Assembly: GCA_046351325.1 (NCBI GenBank)
Contig: JAXLYR010000011.1
Span: 310,001 to 374,000 of the forward strand
From: Xiheicaenibacterium sp046351325
Lineage (GTDB): Bacteria; Myxococcota_A; Polyangia; Polyangiales; Polyangiaceae
Length of the DNA stretch: 64,000 nt
Direction of reading: 5' to 3'
Positions 1 through 7,541 of the stretch are shown here, piece after piece; position 1 is the stretch's first letter; each line of letters begins with the position of its first letter. Below the pieces are notes generated by a model. The model saw nothing but the letters and a program-made list of their open reading frames with translations, did not search any database and was not told the DNA's origin. A program made the translations under genes and the position numbers.

Positions 1-1062
1 CTCGGTCGTGGCCCGCGCGCCGATGCTGTTTTCGTAGGAGCCGGGGTGCGGGCCGTGGGGGATCCCCGCGGGGTGGAACGACAGGCTGCCTGGTCCGACC
101 CCGCGCCGCGAGGTGAAGTTGCCATCGCAATAGAAGAGGACTTCGTCGACGTCGACGGACGAGTGCGGATAAGGACAGGGGATCGCGTCGGGGTGGAAGT
201 CGACGGGTCGCGGGACGAAGCTGCAAATCAGCGCGCCGCGCGCCCCGAAGGTGCCGTGCCACGTAGGTGGCAAATGGACGCTCGAGACGCGCGGTTGAAA
301 CGCGAGGATCGGGAACACCCACGGATAGACGGTGCCGTCCCATCCGACCATGTCGAGCGGGCTCTCGTCGTGTTCGAAGCCGTCGAACGACCCGGAGCGC
401 TTGACGACCACGTGGCGGATGGCCTCGTCGAGCGGCCCGCGAAACACCGGTTTGCGGAAGTCGCGGTGACAATACGGCGCATCCATCCGCAGCTGGCCCG
501 CCCCGTTACGCCATTGTTTGAGGAGCCCTGCGCCGCCGTAGCACTCGATGGTGAGGATATGGTGCGCAGCCTCGGCGTCGGGGATGAAGCGGTGAATCGT
601 GCCGCGCGGGACATAGACATAGTCGTTCGTCGCGTACGGCAAATCCCCGAAGATGGTGCGCAACAAGCCCTTACCGCGAAATACGAAGTGCAGCTCGTCG
701 GCGTCGCCGTTGCTGAAATAAACCTCGTCCGCGGTCGTGGGGCGCCCCACCGACAACGCCAAGTCGCGATTGAAGAGGAGCGGCCTGCGAGACCCCAAGA
801 AGCTGCCCGCGAGCGCGAGGCGATTCGAGTCGAAATGCCTGCGTAGGAGGGGCGCGCTCGCGATCGGCTGCGCAACGGGGAAGGTCTCGCGCGGCGGCAC
901 GAGGCGCGCGGTGTGCGGCCGGCGCAGGTGATACGCGATGGTGTACGGCCCGTCGAAGCCGTCCCGTGTAATGCAATGTTCGTAGCGCAGCTCACCCTGC
1001 GCGCCGCGCAGCGCGATATGGTGCTTCGCCGGGACGTCGCCGAACGAGACGCGCTCGAGCAT
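1..1062 (-). CDS. hmgA: homogentisate 1,2-dioxygenase (3' end outside window)
   Basis: Non-haem Fe(II) ring-cleaving dioxygenase that opens homogentisate to maleylacetoacetate in tyrosine catabolism. 354 codons are visible, starting MLERVSFGDVPAKHH, and the frame is still open at base 1. The family signature is clear: a PHSSVDVDEVLFY stretch followed by a SFHPAGIPHGPHPG stretch, which correspond to the two regions that carry the His/Glu/His iron ligands in known enzymes. The start ATG overlaps the stop of the 4-hydroxyphenylpyruvate dioxygenase gene by one base (TGATG), so the two are probably translationally coupled. It is the most downstream gene seen of a tyrosine-degradation operon. Assignment is secure; the C-terminus cannot be judged. 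Confidence 0.95.
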   Translation of the reverse strand, partial: MLERVSFGDVPAKHHIALRGAQGELRYEHCITRDGFDGPYTIAYHLRRPHTARLVPPRETFPVAQPIASAPLLRRHFDSNRLALAGSFLGSRRPLLFNRDLALSVGRPTTADEVYFSNGDADELHFVFRGKGLLRTIFGDLPYATNDYVYVPRGTIHRFIPDAEAAHHILTIECYGGAGLLKQWRNGAGQLRMDAPYCHRDFRKPVFRGPLDEAIRHVVVKRSGSFDGFEHDESPLDMVGWDGTVYPWVFPILAFQPRVSSVHLPPTWHGTFGARGALICSFVPRPVDFHPDAIPCPYPHSSVDVDEVLFYCDGNFTSRRGVGPGSLSFHPAGIPHGPHPGSYENSIGARATTE

Positions 1063-2216
1063 CAGACCTTGCCCTCGGCTTTTTGCTGGCGCTCGATGCT
1101 CTCGAAGAGCGCGCGGAAGTTGCCTGCGCCGAAGCCGCGGTCCCCCTTGCGCTGGATAATCTCGTAGAAGAACGGCCCAGCCTCCGGCGCGCCGTAGAGC
1201 CCCGCCGAGTCTTTGAGGAAGATCTGAAGGAGGTATTTGCCCTCGGCCTCGCCGTCCACGAGGATCTCGAGCTCGCGCAGCGTGGCGATGTCCTCCTCGA
1301 TTTGCTTCACGCCGATCTGCTCGAGCCGACTCGGCAGCATCTCGTAATAGGAGCCCGGCGTCGGCATGAAGCCCACGCCGCGCGCGCGCATACCGCGGAC
1401 GCTCGTGATGATGTCGCGGACGGTGAGCGCCGCGTGCTGCACGCCGTCGCCGCGGTGATCCTCGTTGAAGAGGTTGATCTGCGAGGCCTTGAAGAACGGT
1501 CGCCACGGCTCGTTGTTGGCGAATTTCACGTGCGACACCGGGTCCCACATGACCGTCGAGCGCAGGCCCGAACCGTGCGTCTTCTTCTGGGCGACGTCGT
1601 CGGTGTGGAACTGCACATTCCAATGCGTCTCGAAGGCCATGACGTGCTCGAGCCAGAGGAGCGCTGGCTTCATCGTCTGGAAGTTCGAAGTGACGTGATC
1701 GAACTCGCCAATCTCGAACGCGTTGTTACCGCCTTTGGGCGCCTCGTGGGGGATTAGCCCGGGGAACAAAACCCCATATCCCTGGCGCTCGACGAACCGG
1801 AAGGTGGTGTCCCCGAACGGCGTCGTGATCGAGAACGTCCGCAGCTTGCCGCCCGCGCCGTCGACGTGCGTTTGGACGTCGTCGATGGGCGTCCCGCCGC
1901 GCTGCTCGAGCAGGCGGAACGTCTTCTCCACGTCCTCGACCTCGAAGACGATCGTGCCGATCCCGTCCGGGTGTTTGCGCAGATAACGAGCCGCGCGCCC
2001 GCCGTCACCGACGGGCTGTGAGCAGATGACGTTGCAGCTTCCCGCTCGGAAGAGGACGCTGCGCTGCCGACCGCTCTCGGTCAGCTCGGGCGAGCTCTCC
2101 CCGATTTCGGCGAAGTCGAGCATTCCCAAGTAGAACTTGCGACTCCGCTCGAGGTCCTTCACGTAGTAGTGGAGCGACTCGATTCGTTTGATCCCCAACG
2201 ATTCGATCTTGGTCAT
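1062..2216 (-). CDS. hppD: 4-hydroxyphenylpyruvate dioxygenase
   Basis: Converts 4-hydroxyphenylpyruvate to homogentisate with an Fe(II) centre. The 384-residue product is full length and has the two vicinal-oxygen-chelate halves. The iron ligands fit His174 (FDHVTSN), His261 (GVQHAAL) and Glu352 (YEIIQRKG), and the C-terminal GFGAGNF block (361-367) is present. An in-frame TTG start at 2237 is possible, but the ATG at 2216 has a strong GGAGG eight bases upstream, so that start was chosen. It lies between maiA upstream and hmgA downstream, with an overlapping stop/start at 1062. The whole set transforms tyrosine-derived hydroxyphenylpyruvate to fumarate and acetoacetate. Confidence 0.96.
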   Translation of the reverse strand: MTKIESLGIKRIESLHYYVKDLERSRKFYLGMLDFAEIGESSPELTESGRQRSVLFRAGSCNVICSQPVGDGGRAARYLRKHPDGIGTIVFEVEDVEKTFRLLEQRGGTPIDDVQTHVDGAGGKLRTFSITTPFGDTTFRFVERQGYGVLFPGLIPHEAPKGGNNAFEIGEFDHVTSNFQTMKPALLWLEHVMAFETHWNVQFHTDDVAQKKTHGSGLRSTVMWDPVSHVKFANNEPWRPFFKASQINLFNEDHRGDGVQHAALTVRDIITSVRGMRARGVGFMPTPGSYYEMLPSRLEQIGVKQIEEDIATLRELEILVDGEAEGKYLLQIFLKDSAGLYGAPEAGPFFYEIIQRKGDRGFGAGNFRALFESIERQQKAEGKV

Positions 2217-2233
2217 CGGATCATCCTCCAAGG

Positions 2234-2884
2234 TCAAGCGGGCTGCGCGTCGGGTTGCTGGTCGGGGTGGGCCGCGGCGAAGGCCTGGTGCGCGGCGAGG
2301 CGCGCCTCGATCTCGAGCAGGCGCGGCAGCTTCTCCAAGTCGACGCCGAAGCGGCGCGCCGAGTAGAGCTGCGGCACCAGGAAGACGTCGGCGAGGGTGA
2401 TGGCGTCGCCCGCGAGATAGGGCTTGTTCATCGTGTTTGCCAGTCGCTCGAGCGCGTGGAGCCCGTGTTCGTTCGCGCGGCGCGCGAAGTCGGTCGCGTC
2501 GCCGCCGAGGCGCTTTACCTCACCCAAGACGGAGAGGTTCTGGAGCGGCTGGATACCGCTGTTGACGATCTCCACTGCGGCGCGGACGCGGGCGCGCTCG
2601 AGCGCGCTCGTCGGCAGGAGCTGCGGAGTCGGATAGGCCTCTTCCAAATATTCGAGGATGGCGACCGACTGAACGAGGTGCTCGACCTCGCCGCCCTCGC
2701 TCGTCACGGCGAGCACGGGGACCTGCGCCATCGGGTTCAGCGCGCGAAAGCTCTCGGTCTTGTGCTCGCCGCCATCCTTCAGCAGGTGGACGGGACGCTG
2801 CTCGAACGCGACCCCCTTGAGGTGGAGCCCGATCCGAACTCGGTAAGAGCTGCTCGAACGCCAATATCCGTAGAGCGTTACCAT
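2234..2884 (-). CDS. maiA: maleylacetoacetate isomerase (zeta-class GST)
   Basis: Glutathione-dependent cis-trans isomerase that turns maleylacetoacetate into fumarylacetoacetate. The 216 residues show a thioredoxin-like N-terminal half (about 1-85) and an all-helical C-terminal GST half. The zeta-class active-site motif appears as SSSSYRVRIGL near residues 10-20; the family usually has Cys at the third position of SSCx, and here it is Ser. The stop codon lies within the 5' end of the hppD reading region and the gene is 9 bp downstream of fahA, so it is part of the same transcript. Length is normal for the family. Confidence 0.94.
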   Translation of the reverse strand: MVTLYGYWRSSSSYRVRIGLHLKGVAFEQRPVHLLKDGGEHKTESFRALNPMAQVPVLAVTSEGGEVEHLVQSVAILEYLEEAYPTPQLLPTSALERARVRAAVEIVNSGIQPLQNLSVLGEVKRLGGDATDFARRANEHGLHALERLANTMNKPYLAGDAITLADVFLVPQLYSARRFGVDLEKLPRLLEIEARLAAHQAFAAAHPDQQPDAQPA

Positions 2885-2893
2885 AACAGCGTC

Positions 2894-3880
2894 CTACTTT
2901 CCCGCGCGGGCCACGACGCGCTGCTCGATGCGACCGAAGATGCTGCGCCCCGCCCCGTCGAGCATCTCGATCGCGATGGTATCCCCGGCCTTCATGAACG
3001 GGGTTTTGGCGCTGCCGGTCGCGATGATCTCCAGCATTCGTCGCTCGGCGAGGCACGATATACCCCTCGCCTCATCGGCGTTCGACACCGTGCCCGAGCC
3101 GAGGATGGTGCCCGCCGTATACCGCCTAGTCTTGGTGATGTGCGCGACGAGATCGTGAAAGGAGAAGTGCATCTCGGGGCCGGCCTCGGGGTCGCCGACG
3201 AGCTGCCCATTCAGGATCGAGCGGAGCCGCAGGTTCACGCGGCCGTCGGCGAGCGCGCCGCCGAGCTCGTCCGGCGTCACGGCGAACGGCGCGAACCCCG
3301 TCGCGGGCTTCGACTGGAAGAAGCCGAACCCCTTCTCCAGCTCGGGCGGGATGAGGTTGCGCAGGGTGACGTCATTGAGGATCACGAAGAGCCGAATATG
3401 ACCCGCGGCCGCGGCGGCGCTGGTGCCTAGTGGGGTATCGCCGAGGATGACGCCGATCTCGGCCTCGAAATCGAGACCCCAAGTCGGGTCGACGAGCTCG
3501 ACGTCGTCGCGCGGGCCGAGCATGTCGCTCGAACCGCCCTGATAGACCAGCGGATCGGTGAGCAGCGTCTTCGGCGGCTCGGCGTTGCGAGCCTTGCGCA
3601 CGAGGACGATGTGATTGACGTATGCGCTCCCGTCGACCCACTCGTACGCGCGCGGCAGCGGAGCCGCGACGCGCTCGAAATCGAGAGCCTCAGTCGGGTG
3701 CTCACCCCGCGCGACCGCCGCGGCTCGCGCCTCGAGCAGGGGCAGGGCTCGATCCCAATCGTCGAGCGCGGCCTGGAGCGTCGGCGCGATGTCGGTCGCG
3801 AGCGCCGCGCGCTCGCCATTCGGGTGCACGACAGCGAGAGCGCCGTCGCGGGTGCCGTTCTTCAGCGTGCAGAGTCGCAT
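2894..3880 (-). CDS. fahA: fumarylacetoacetate hydrolase family protein (fumarylacetoacetase)
   Basis: Last enzyme of the homogentisate pathway, cleaving fumarylacetoacetate to fumarate and acetoacetate with a divalent metal. The 328-residue protein is the short bacterial type. Typical elements are DFEAEIGVILGD (metal-binding acidic residues), NDVTLRNLIPPE, FFQSKPATGFAPF, and the GTILGSGTVSNADE block that lines the active site. A GAGG sequence precedes the ATG. Its position at the head of the maiA-hppD-hmgA run supports fumarylacetoacetase rather than another FAH-superfamily hydrolase. Confidence 0.92.
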   Translation of the reverse strand: MRLCTLKNGTRDGALAVVHPNGERAALATDIAPTLQAALDDWDRALPLLEARAAAVARGEHPTEALDFERVAAPLPRAYEWVDGSAYVNHIVLVRKARNAEPPKTLLTDPLVYQGGSSDMLGPRDDVELVDPTWGLDFEAEIGVILGDTPLGTSAAAAAGHIRLFVILNDVTLRNLIPPELEKGFGFFQSKPATGFAPFAVTPDELGGALADGRVNLRLRSILNGQLVGDPEAGPEMHFSFHDLVAHITKTRRYTAGTILGSGTVSNADEARGISCLAERRMLEIIATGSAKTPFMKAGDTIAIEMLDGAGRSIFGRIEQRVVARAGK

Positions 3881-3904
3881 CTCAAACCCTCTATTGTGGG
3901 GAGC

Positions 3905-4906
3905 TCAGTCCCAGCGGTTCTCGCGATACCAGCCAGCGGTCAGGCGCGCGCCGTCCACGAACTTCGTCTTGGGCTCCCAGCCGAGGTCGCGGCGCGCCGC
4001 CGACGAGTCGATCGAGAAGTGCTCCATGAGGAGCTCGGGTAGCTTGTCGCGTGTAAAAATCATCACGCGGTTGGTTACACGGCCGAAGGTCTCGGAGCCC
4101 CAAGCCGCCGCGTAGACGAGCGGGCTCGGGATCGACGGGGTCGCGAGCAGGCGAATGCCATAAGCACGAGCGATCGAGGTCGCGAGCTCCTCGAAGGTGT
4201 GCACCTCGCCGTCGTCGAGCAGGTACATCGCGCCCGACGGGACGGCCGCGTCGATGGCGCGCACGATGGCGTCTACGCAGTCGCCGACGAAGATCATCGA
4301 TTGGCTCTGCGACGAACTGCCCATTCGAAAGGCCATTCGCGTGCGTCGCACCATTTGGAAGAACGCGAGCACTTCGTCGTCGCGAGGCCCGTAGATCGCA
4401 GGCGGTCGCAACACCACGATAGGCAGCTCGTCCTTCATCGCGAGGAGGGCGCGCTCACCGCTCAACTTGCTCGTCGAATAGGGTGTCGTCGGGTTCGGCT
4501 CGACGGACTCGACGTGTGGCGAGCCCGGCTGCGACGGCCCCATCACGCCCGCGGTCGAGACGTGCACGAACCGCTTCAGGTTCTTGGCATGATCGCGCGC
4601 CGCTGTCGCGACGGCGACCGTACCGTCTTTGTGCACGCGCTCGAAGTCGCCGAGGCTGCGCGCCTTGATCAATCCGGCGCAGTGCACGACCGCGTCCGCG
4701 TCGTGAACTGCGTCGGGGAGCGTCTCCGGCGCGTCGACCGCGCCCAAACGCAGCTCGACCTTTCCGGTCCTGTCCGCGAGCGATCGCAGGAACTTGGTGT
4801 CACTCGTCTTGCGGACGAGGCAGGTCACGTCATGGCCGTCCGCGACCAAGCGCTCGACGACGTGTGAACCCAAGAAACCGGTGCCACCTGTGACGAGGAC
4901 ACGCAT
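3905..4906 (-). CDS. NAD(P)-dependent epimerase/dehydratase (extended SDR)
   Basis: Extended short-chain dehydrogenase of 333 residues. The N-terminus MRVLVTGGTGFLGSHVV carries the GxxGxxG dinucleotide motif, and the catalytic pair sits in TPYSTSKLSGE (YxxxK). The substrate cannot be read from sequence: sugar-nucleotide, dihydroflavonol and 3-beta-hydroxysteroid type enzymes share these motifs, and the IYGPRDDEVLAFFQMVRR region looks more like the sterol/flavonoid-type branch. The ATG at 4906 was chosen because it directly precedes the beta-strand of the Rossmann fold; an ATG at 4918 is an alternative. It is 24 bp upstream of fahA on the same strand, so it may be the first gene of the tyrosine operon without a known role in it. 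Confidence 0.85.
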   Translation of the reverse strand: MRVLVTGGTGFLGSHVVERLVADGHDVTCLVRKTSDTKFLRSLADRTGKVELRLGAVDAPETLPDAVHDADAVVHCAGLIKARSLGDFERVHKDGTVAVATAARDHAKNLKRFVHVSTAGVMGPSQPGSPHVESVEPNPTTPYSTSKLSGERALLAMKDELPIVVLRPPAIYGPRDDEVLAFFQMVRRTRMAFRMGSSSQSQSMIFVGDCVDAIVRAIDAAVPSGAMYLLDDGEVHTFEELATSIARAYGIRLLATPSIPSPLVYAAAWGSETFGRVTNRVMIFTRDKLPELLMEHFSIDSSAARRDLGWEPKTKFVDGARLTAGWYRENRWD

Positions 4907-4942
4907 CGACGGCCTCATACTGCGCCCCCGGCCCGATGTCGC

Positions 4943-5905
4943 GTGATACCTTCTCTGCGCGTGCGCTGCCTCGTCACCGGAGTTGCTGGGTTCGTCGGCT
5001 CTCACCTCGCAGAGCGGCTCGTCTCGCGTGGTGTCGACGTAGTCGGCGTGGACTGCTTCACCGATTATTACGCGCGCTCGATCAAGGAGCGAAACCTCGA
5101 CGCATTGCGCCGCTCACCGCGCTTCACGTTGGTCGAAGCTGACGTCGCGACCGTCGCTCTCGCCCCGCTCCTCGACGGCGTCGAGACCGTCTATCACCAG
5201 GCCGCGCAGGCCGGTGTCCGCGCGAGCTGGGGCTCGCTCTTCGAGAGCTATACCCACCATAACGTCCTCGCGACCCAGCGCTTGCTCGAGGCCGTGCGCC
5301 AGTCTCCGCGCGCGAGCGACATCAAGGTCGTCTACGCGTCCTCCTCTTCGGTATACGGCGACACCGACGATCTGCCGATGCGCGAGACAAGCCTGCCCAA
5401 GCCCTATTCGCCTTATGGGGTGACGAAGCTCGCGGCCGAACACCTCGCCGAGCTCTACCGGACCAACTTCGGTGTAGCGACCGTCTCGCTCCGCTATTTC
5501 ACCGTCTATGGTCCGCGCCAGCGCCCCGATATGGGGTTTTGCAAATTCATCGGCGCCTTGCTCGCGGGCGAGCCGATTACCGTATACGGCTCCGGCGAGC
5601 AGACGCGCGACTTCACCTATGTCGACGACATCACCGACGCGAACCTGGCCGCCGGCGAGCGCCGCGACGCCGTCGGCGTCTACAACATCGGCGGCGGGTC
5701 GCGTGTTTCCTTGAACGATGTCCTCGCTACCTTGAGCCTGATCGCCGGTCGCGAGCTCGTCATCGAGCGCATCGAGGAGCAAGCCGGCGACGTGCGCCAC
5801 ACGTCGGCCGACACCTCGCGGGCCGCGCGCGATCTCGGGTATAGCCCGCAGGTCCCGCTCGAGGAGGGCCTGCGCCGTCACGTCGAGTGGTTCCGAGATC
5901 GCTAG
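4943..5905 (+). CDS. UDP-sugar 4-epimerase family protein (SDR)
   Basis: Nucleotide-sugar epimerase/dehydratase of 320 residues. CLVTGVAGFVGSHLAE is the NAD-binding GxxGxxG motif, SSSSVYGD and SPYGVTKLAAE give the catalytic Ser and YxxxK, and DFTYVDDITDAN and GGGSRVSLNDV are typical of UDP-glucuronate and UDP-glucose 4-epimerases. The chosen start is GTG at 4943; a second in-frame GTG lies six codons on. The gene is divergent from the SDR at 3905-4906 with only 36 bp between the starts. Its stop shares CTAG with the stop of the convergent lipoprotein gene. A role in envelope polysaccharide precursor supply is inferred. Confidence 0.88.
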   Translation: MIPSLRVRCLVTGVAGFVGSHLAERLVSRGVDVVGVDCFTDYYARSIKERNLDALRRSPRFTLVEADVATVALAPLLDGVETVYHQAAQAGVRASWGSLFESYTHHNVLATQRLLEAVRQSPRASDIKVVYASSSSVYGDTDDLPMRETSLPKPYSPYGVTKLAAEHLAELYRTNFGVATVSLRYFTVYGPRQRPDMGFCKFIGALLAGEPITVYGSGEQTRDFTYVDDITDANLAAGERRDAVGVYNIGGGSRVSLNDVLATLSLIAGRELVIERIEEQAGDVRHTSADTSRAARDLGYSPQVPLEEGLRRHVEWFRDR

Positions 5906-7182
5906 TTGCTCGGCTTCTTTTCCTCGGCCGGGGGGTCGAGCACGAGCCGCACGATCGCGGATTTGCCGTCTTTCGTGCACGGGAAGGCTGCTTTCTTGAG
6001 CGCGGCGCCCACGCACGCCGAGACCTTCTTGTCCTTGAGCGGCGTCGCGAGTCGCGCGTCCGCCGCGAAGCCTGCCTCGTCGATCGTGAGCTCCGCGAGC
6101 GCCGTCGACTTCAGCTCGCAGCGTGACAGCGCGGCCTCGAGACTCTCGAGGTTGTCGAGCGTGAGGACGTGGCGCGCCTCGCCGCCGCGCGACGCGAGCG
6201 CCCCCGTCCAGCCGAGGTCGGAGTCGAGGTTGGAAGTGACGTCGACCACAGTGACGTCGGGCCGCGGCTTGCCCGCGAGATCGGTTGCCTCGACGCGGAG
6301 CTCGAGCTTCGCGCGCGCCTTCAGCTTCGCCGCGCGCGCCGAGCTCTTCAGCGCGTTGCAGATGCAGGCCTCTCGCTTTCCGAGCGCGCCACCGACGTCG
6401 TCGAGGCCGACGAGCTCGCAACGCCCGGACTCGACGAGCACGTCGAAGGTCTGATCATCGACGTCCGCCACGCACGCCGAGAGCTCCGTCGCGCGGTCGA
6501 GCCACGCAGCGCTCTCCGCAGCGCACTCCATGAACCCGCTGCTCTCGCATATCGACACAGCGCCCGAGGTCGGCGCTTTGCGGTTCGGTCGACCGCCGAG
6601 AATCCCCAATAGGCCGATGGGCGCGTCGCGGCGCTCGAGGTTCTGGATCGCGGACTTGTAGCGATCCATGAGCGGCGACTTGCGATCCCACGGCGCGGCG
6701 AACGCGACAGTCGAGGGAAAGCCGATATGCAGCCAGAGCTCCTCGTTCGTCGTGTTTTCGCGGACGACCGTCGCGAGGTCGGTCGGCGCCCACCCCTCCT
6801 GCGACGCGCGCGACACAGGCGCACGTCGCTCGTATGCGCAATACGCGCCGGCCTTCGAGCGGGGCCTTATTGCCTTGTCGACCTCGTCGAGCGGGACGAG
6901 CTTGAGGTCCGGCTCGCTCCGCAATCGCTCGAAGATCGCCGCGCGGAGCTCCGCGCGCTCAGCGCGATAAAGCTCATTGTCGTCGATCGGTAGGACTGCG
7001 ACCTTGAGCGGCTCCCCGGCTGGGGTCTTGGTCGGCGGACACGGTAGGGGAACCCCGATGACGGGCGCTGGGGGGTTGGGCTCGGGGCAAGGCGCCGGCG
7101 TCGCTCCGCACGCGACGCTCCCCAAAAGCAAGACTGGGAACAGGCGAGTCGGGATTGGGCGGTAGGACGAGGACAGCGTCAC
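5902..7182 (-). CDS. lipoprotein with AgmX/PglI-like C-terminal domain
   Basis: Predicted outer-envelope lipoprotein of 426 residues. A GTG start at 7182 gives a good signal peptide ending in a SVAC lipobox, followed by a Pro-rich stretch. The C-terminal 70 residues (a Leu-x-x-Leu stretch, alternating hydrophobics, then VSACVGAALKKAAFP) resemble the AgmX/PglI C-terminal domain found in many myxobacterial proteins, some linked to gliding machinery. The middle region (about 40-330) has several Cys and no family I recognise. An upstream in-frame extension to 7479 exists, but it would destroy the signal peptide. Function unknown. Confidence 0.75.
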   Translation of the reverse strand: MTLSSSYRPIPTRLFPVLLLGSVACGATPAPCPEPNPPAPVIGVPLPCPPTKTPAGEPLKVAVLPIDDNELYRAERAELRAAIFERLRSEPDLKLVPLDEVDKAIRPRSKAGAYCAYERRAPVSRASQEGWAPTDLATVVRENTTNEELWLHIGFPSTVAFAAPWDRKSPLMDRYKSAIQNLERRDAPIGLLGILGGRPNRKAPTSGAVSICESSGFMECAAESAAWLDRATELSACVADVDDQTFDVLVESGRCELVGLDDVGGALGKREACICNALKSSARAAKLKARAKLELRVEATDLAGKPRPDVTVVDVTSNLDSDLGWTGALASRGGEARHVLTLDNLESLEAALSRCELKSTALAELTIDEAGFAADARLATPLKDKKVSACVGAALKKAAFPCTKDGKSAIVRLVLDPPAEEKKPSN

Positions 7183-7222
7183 GAACGCCGCATAGCACTG
7201 CCACCCCGCAGATGTATGGAGG

Positions 7223-7459
7223 TCAGCGCAGGGCGCGCGCGACCCGCTGCGGGAGATCGGGGTCGCGGGCGTCGTTCGCAGCGACCGTGAACGCCAACGC
7301 AAACACGATGAAGGCGACGATCGCCATTCCACCCGCGCTCCACCCGAGCGCGCGACTGCCCCGTGCGGACGGGACGGGGACGGACTTCGGCCGGGCAGCC
7401 GTCCAGCCTCGTTCATTGATGAGGTACGTTTCCGTCGCGACTGCCGCTCCCTCGTCCAT
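7223..7459 (-). CDS. small hypothetical membrane protein
   Basis: 78-residue reading frame with an ATG at 7459 and one clear hydrophobic segment of about 20 residues near the C-terminal third (GMAIVAFIVFALAFTVAA). The charged tail ends in RVARALR. No good Shine-Dalgarno sequence is visible. It sits on the minus strand between the lipoprotein gene and the divergent histidine kinase gene. It is supported by the membrane segment and by filling an otherwise empty 360 bp interval; it could still be a chance frame. Confidence 0.42.
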   Translation of the reverse strand: MDEGAAVATETYLINERGWTAARPKSVPVPSARGSRALGWSAGGMAIVAFIVFALAFTVAANDARDPDLPQRVARALR

Positions 7460-7541
7460 AGTGAGGCTGCGACATCCAAAGCCGCGCAGAGTTCCCCTTT
7501 TCGAGTTCAAAGGCGCGCGACGTGCAACGAAACGAGGAGCC

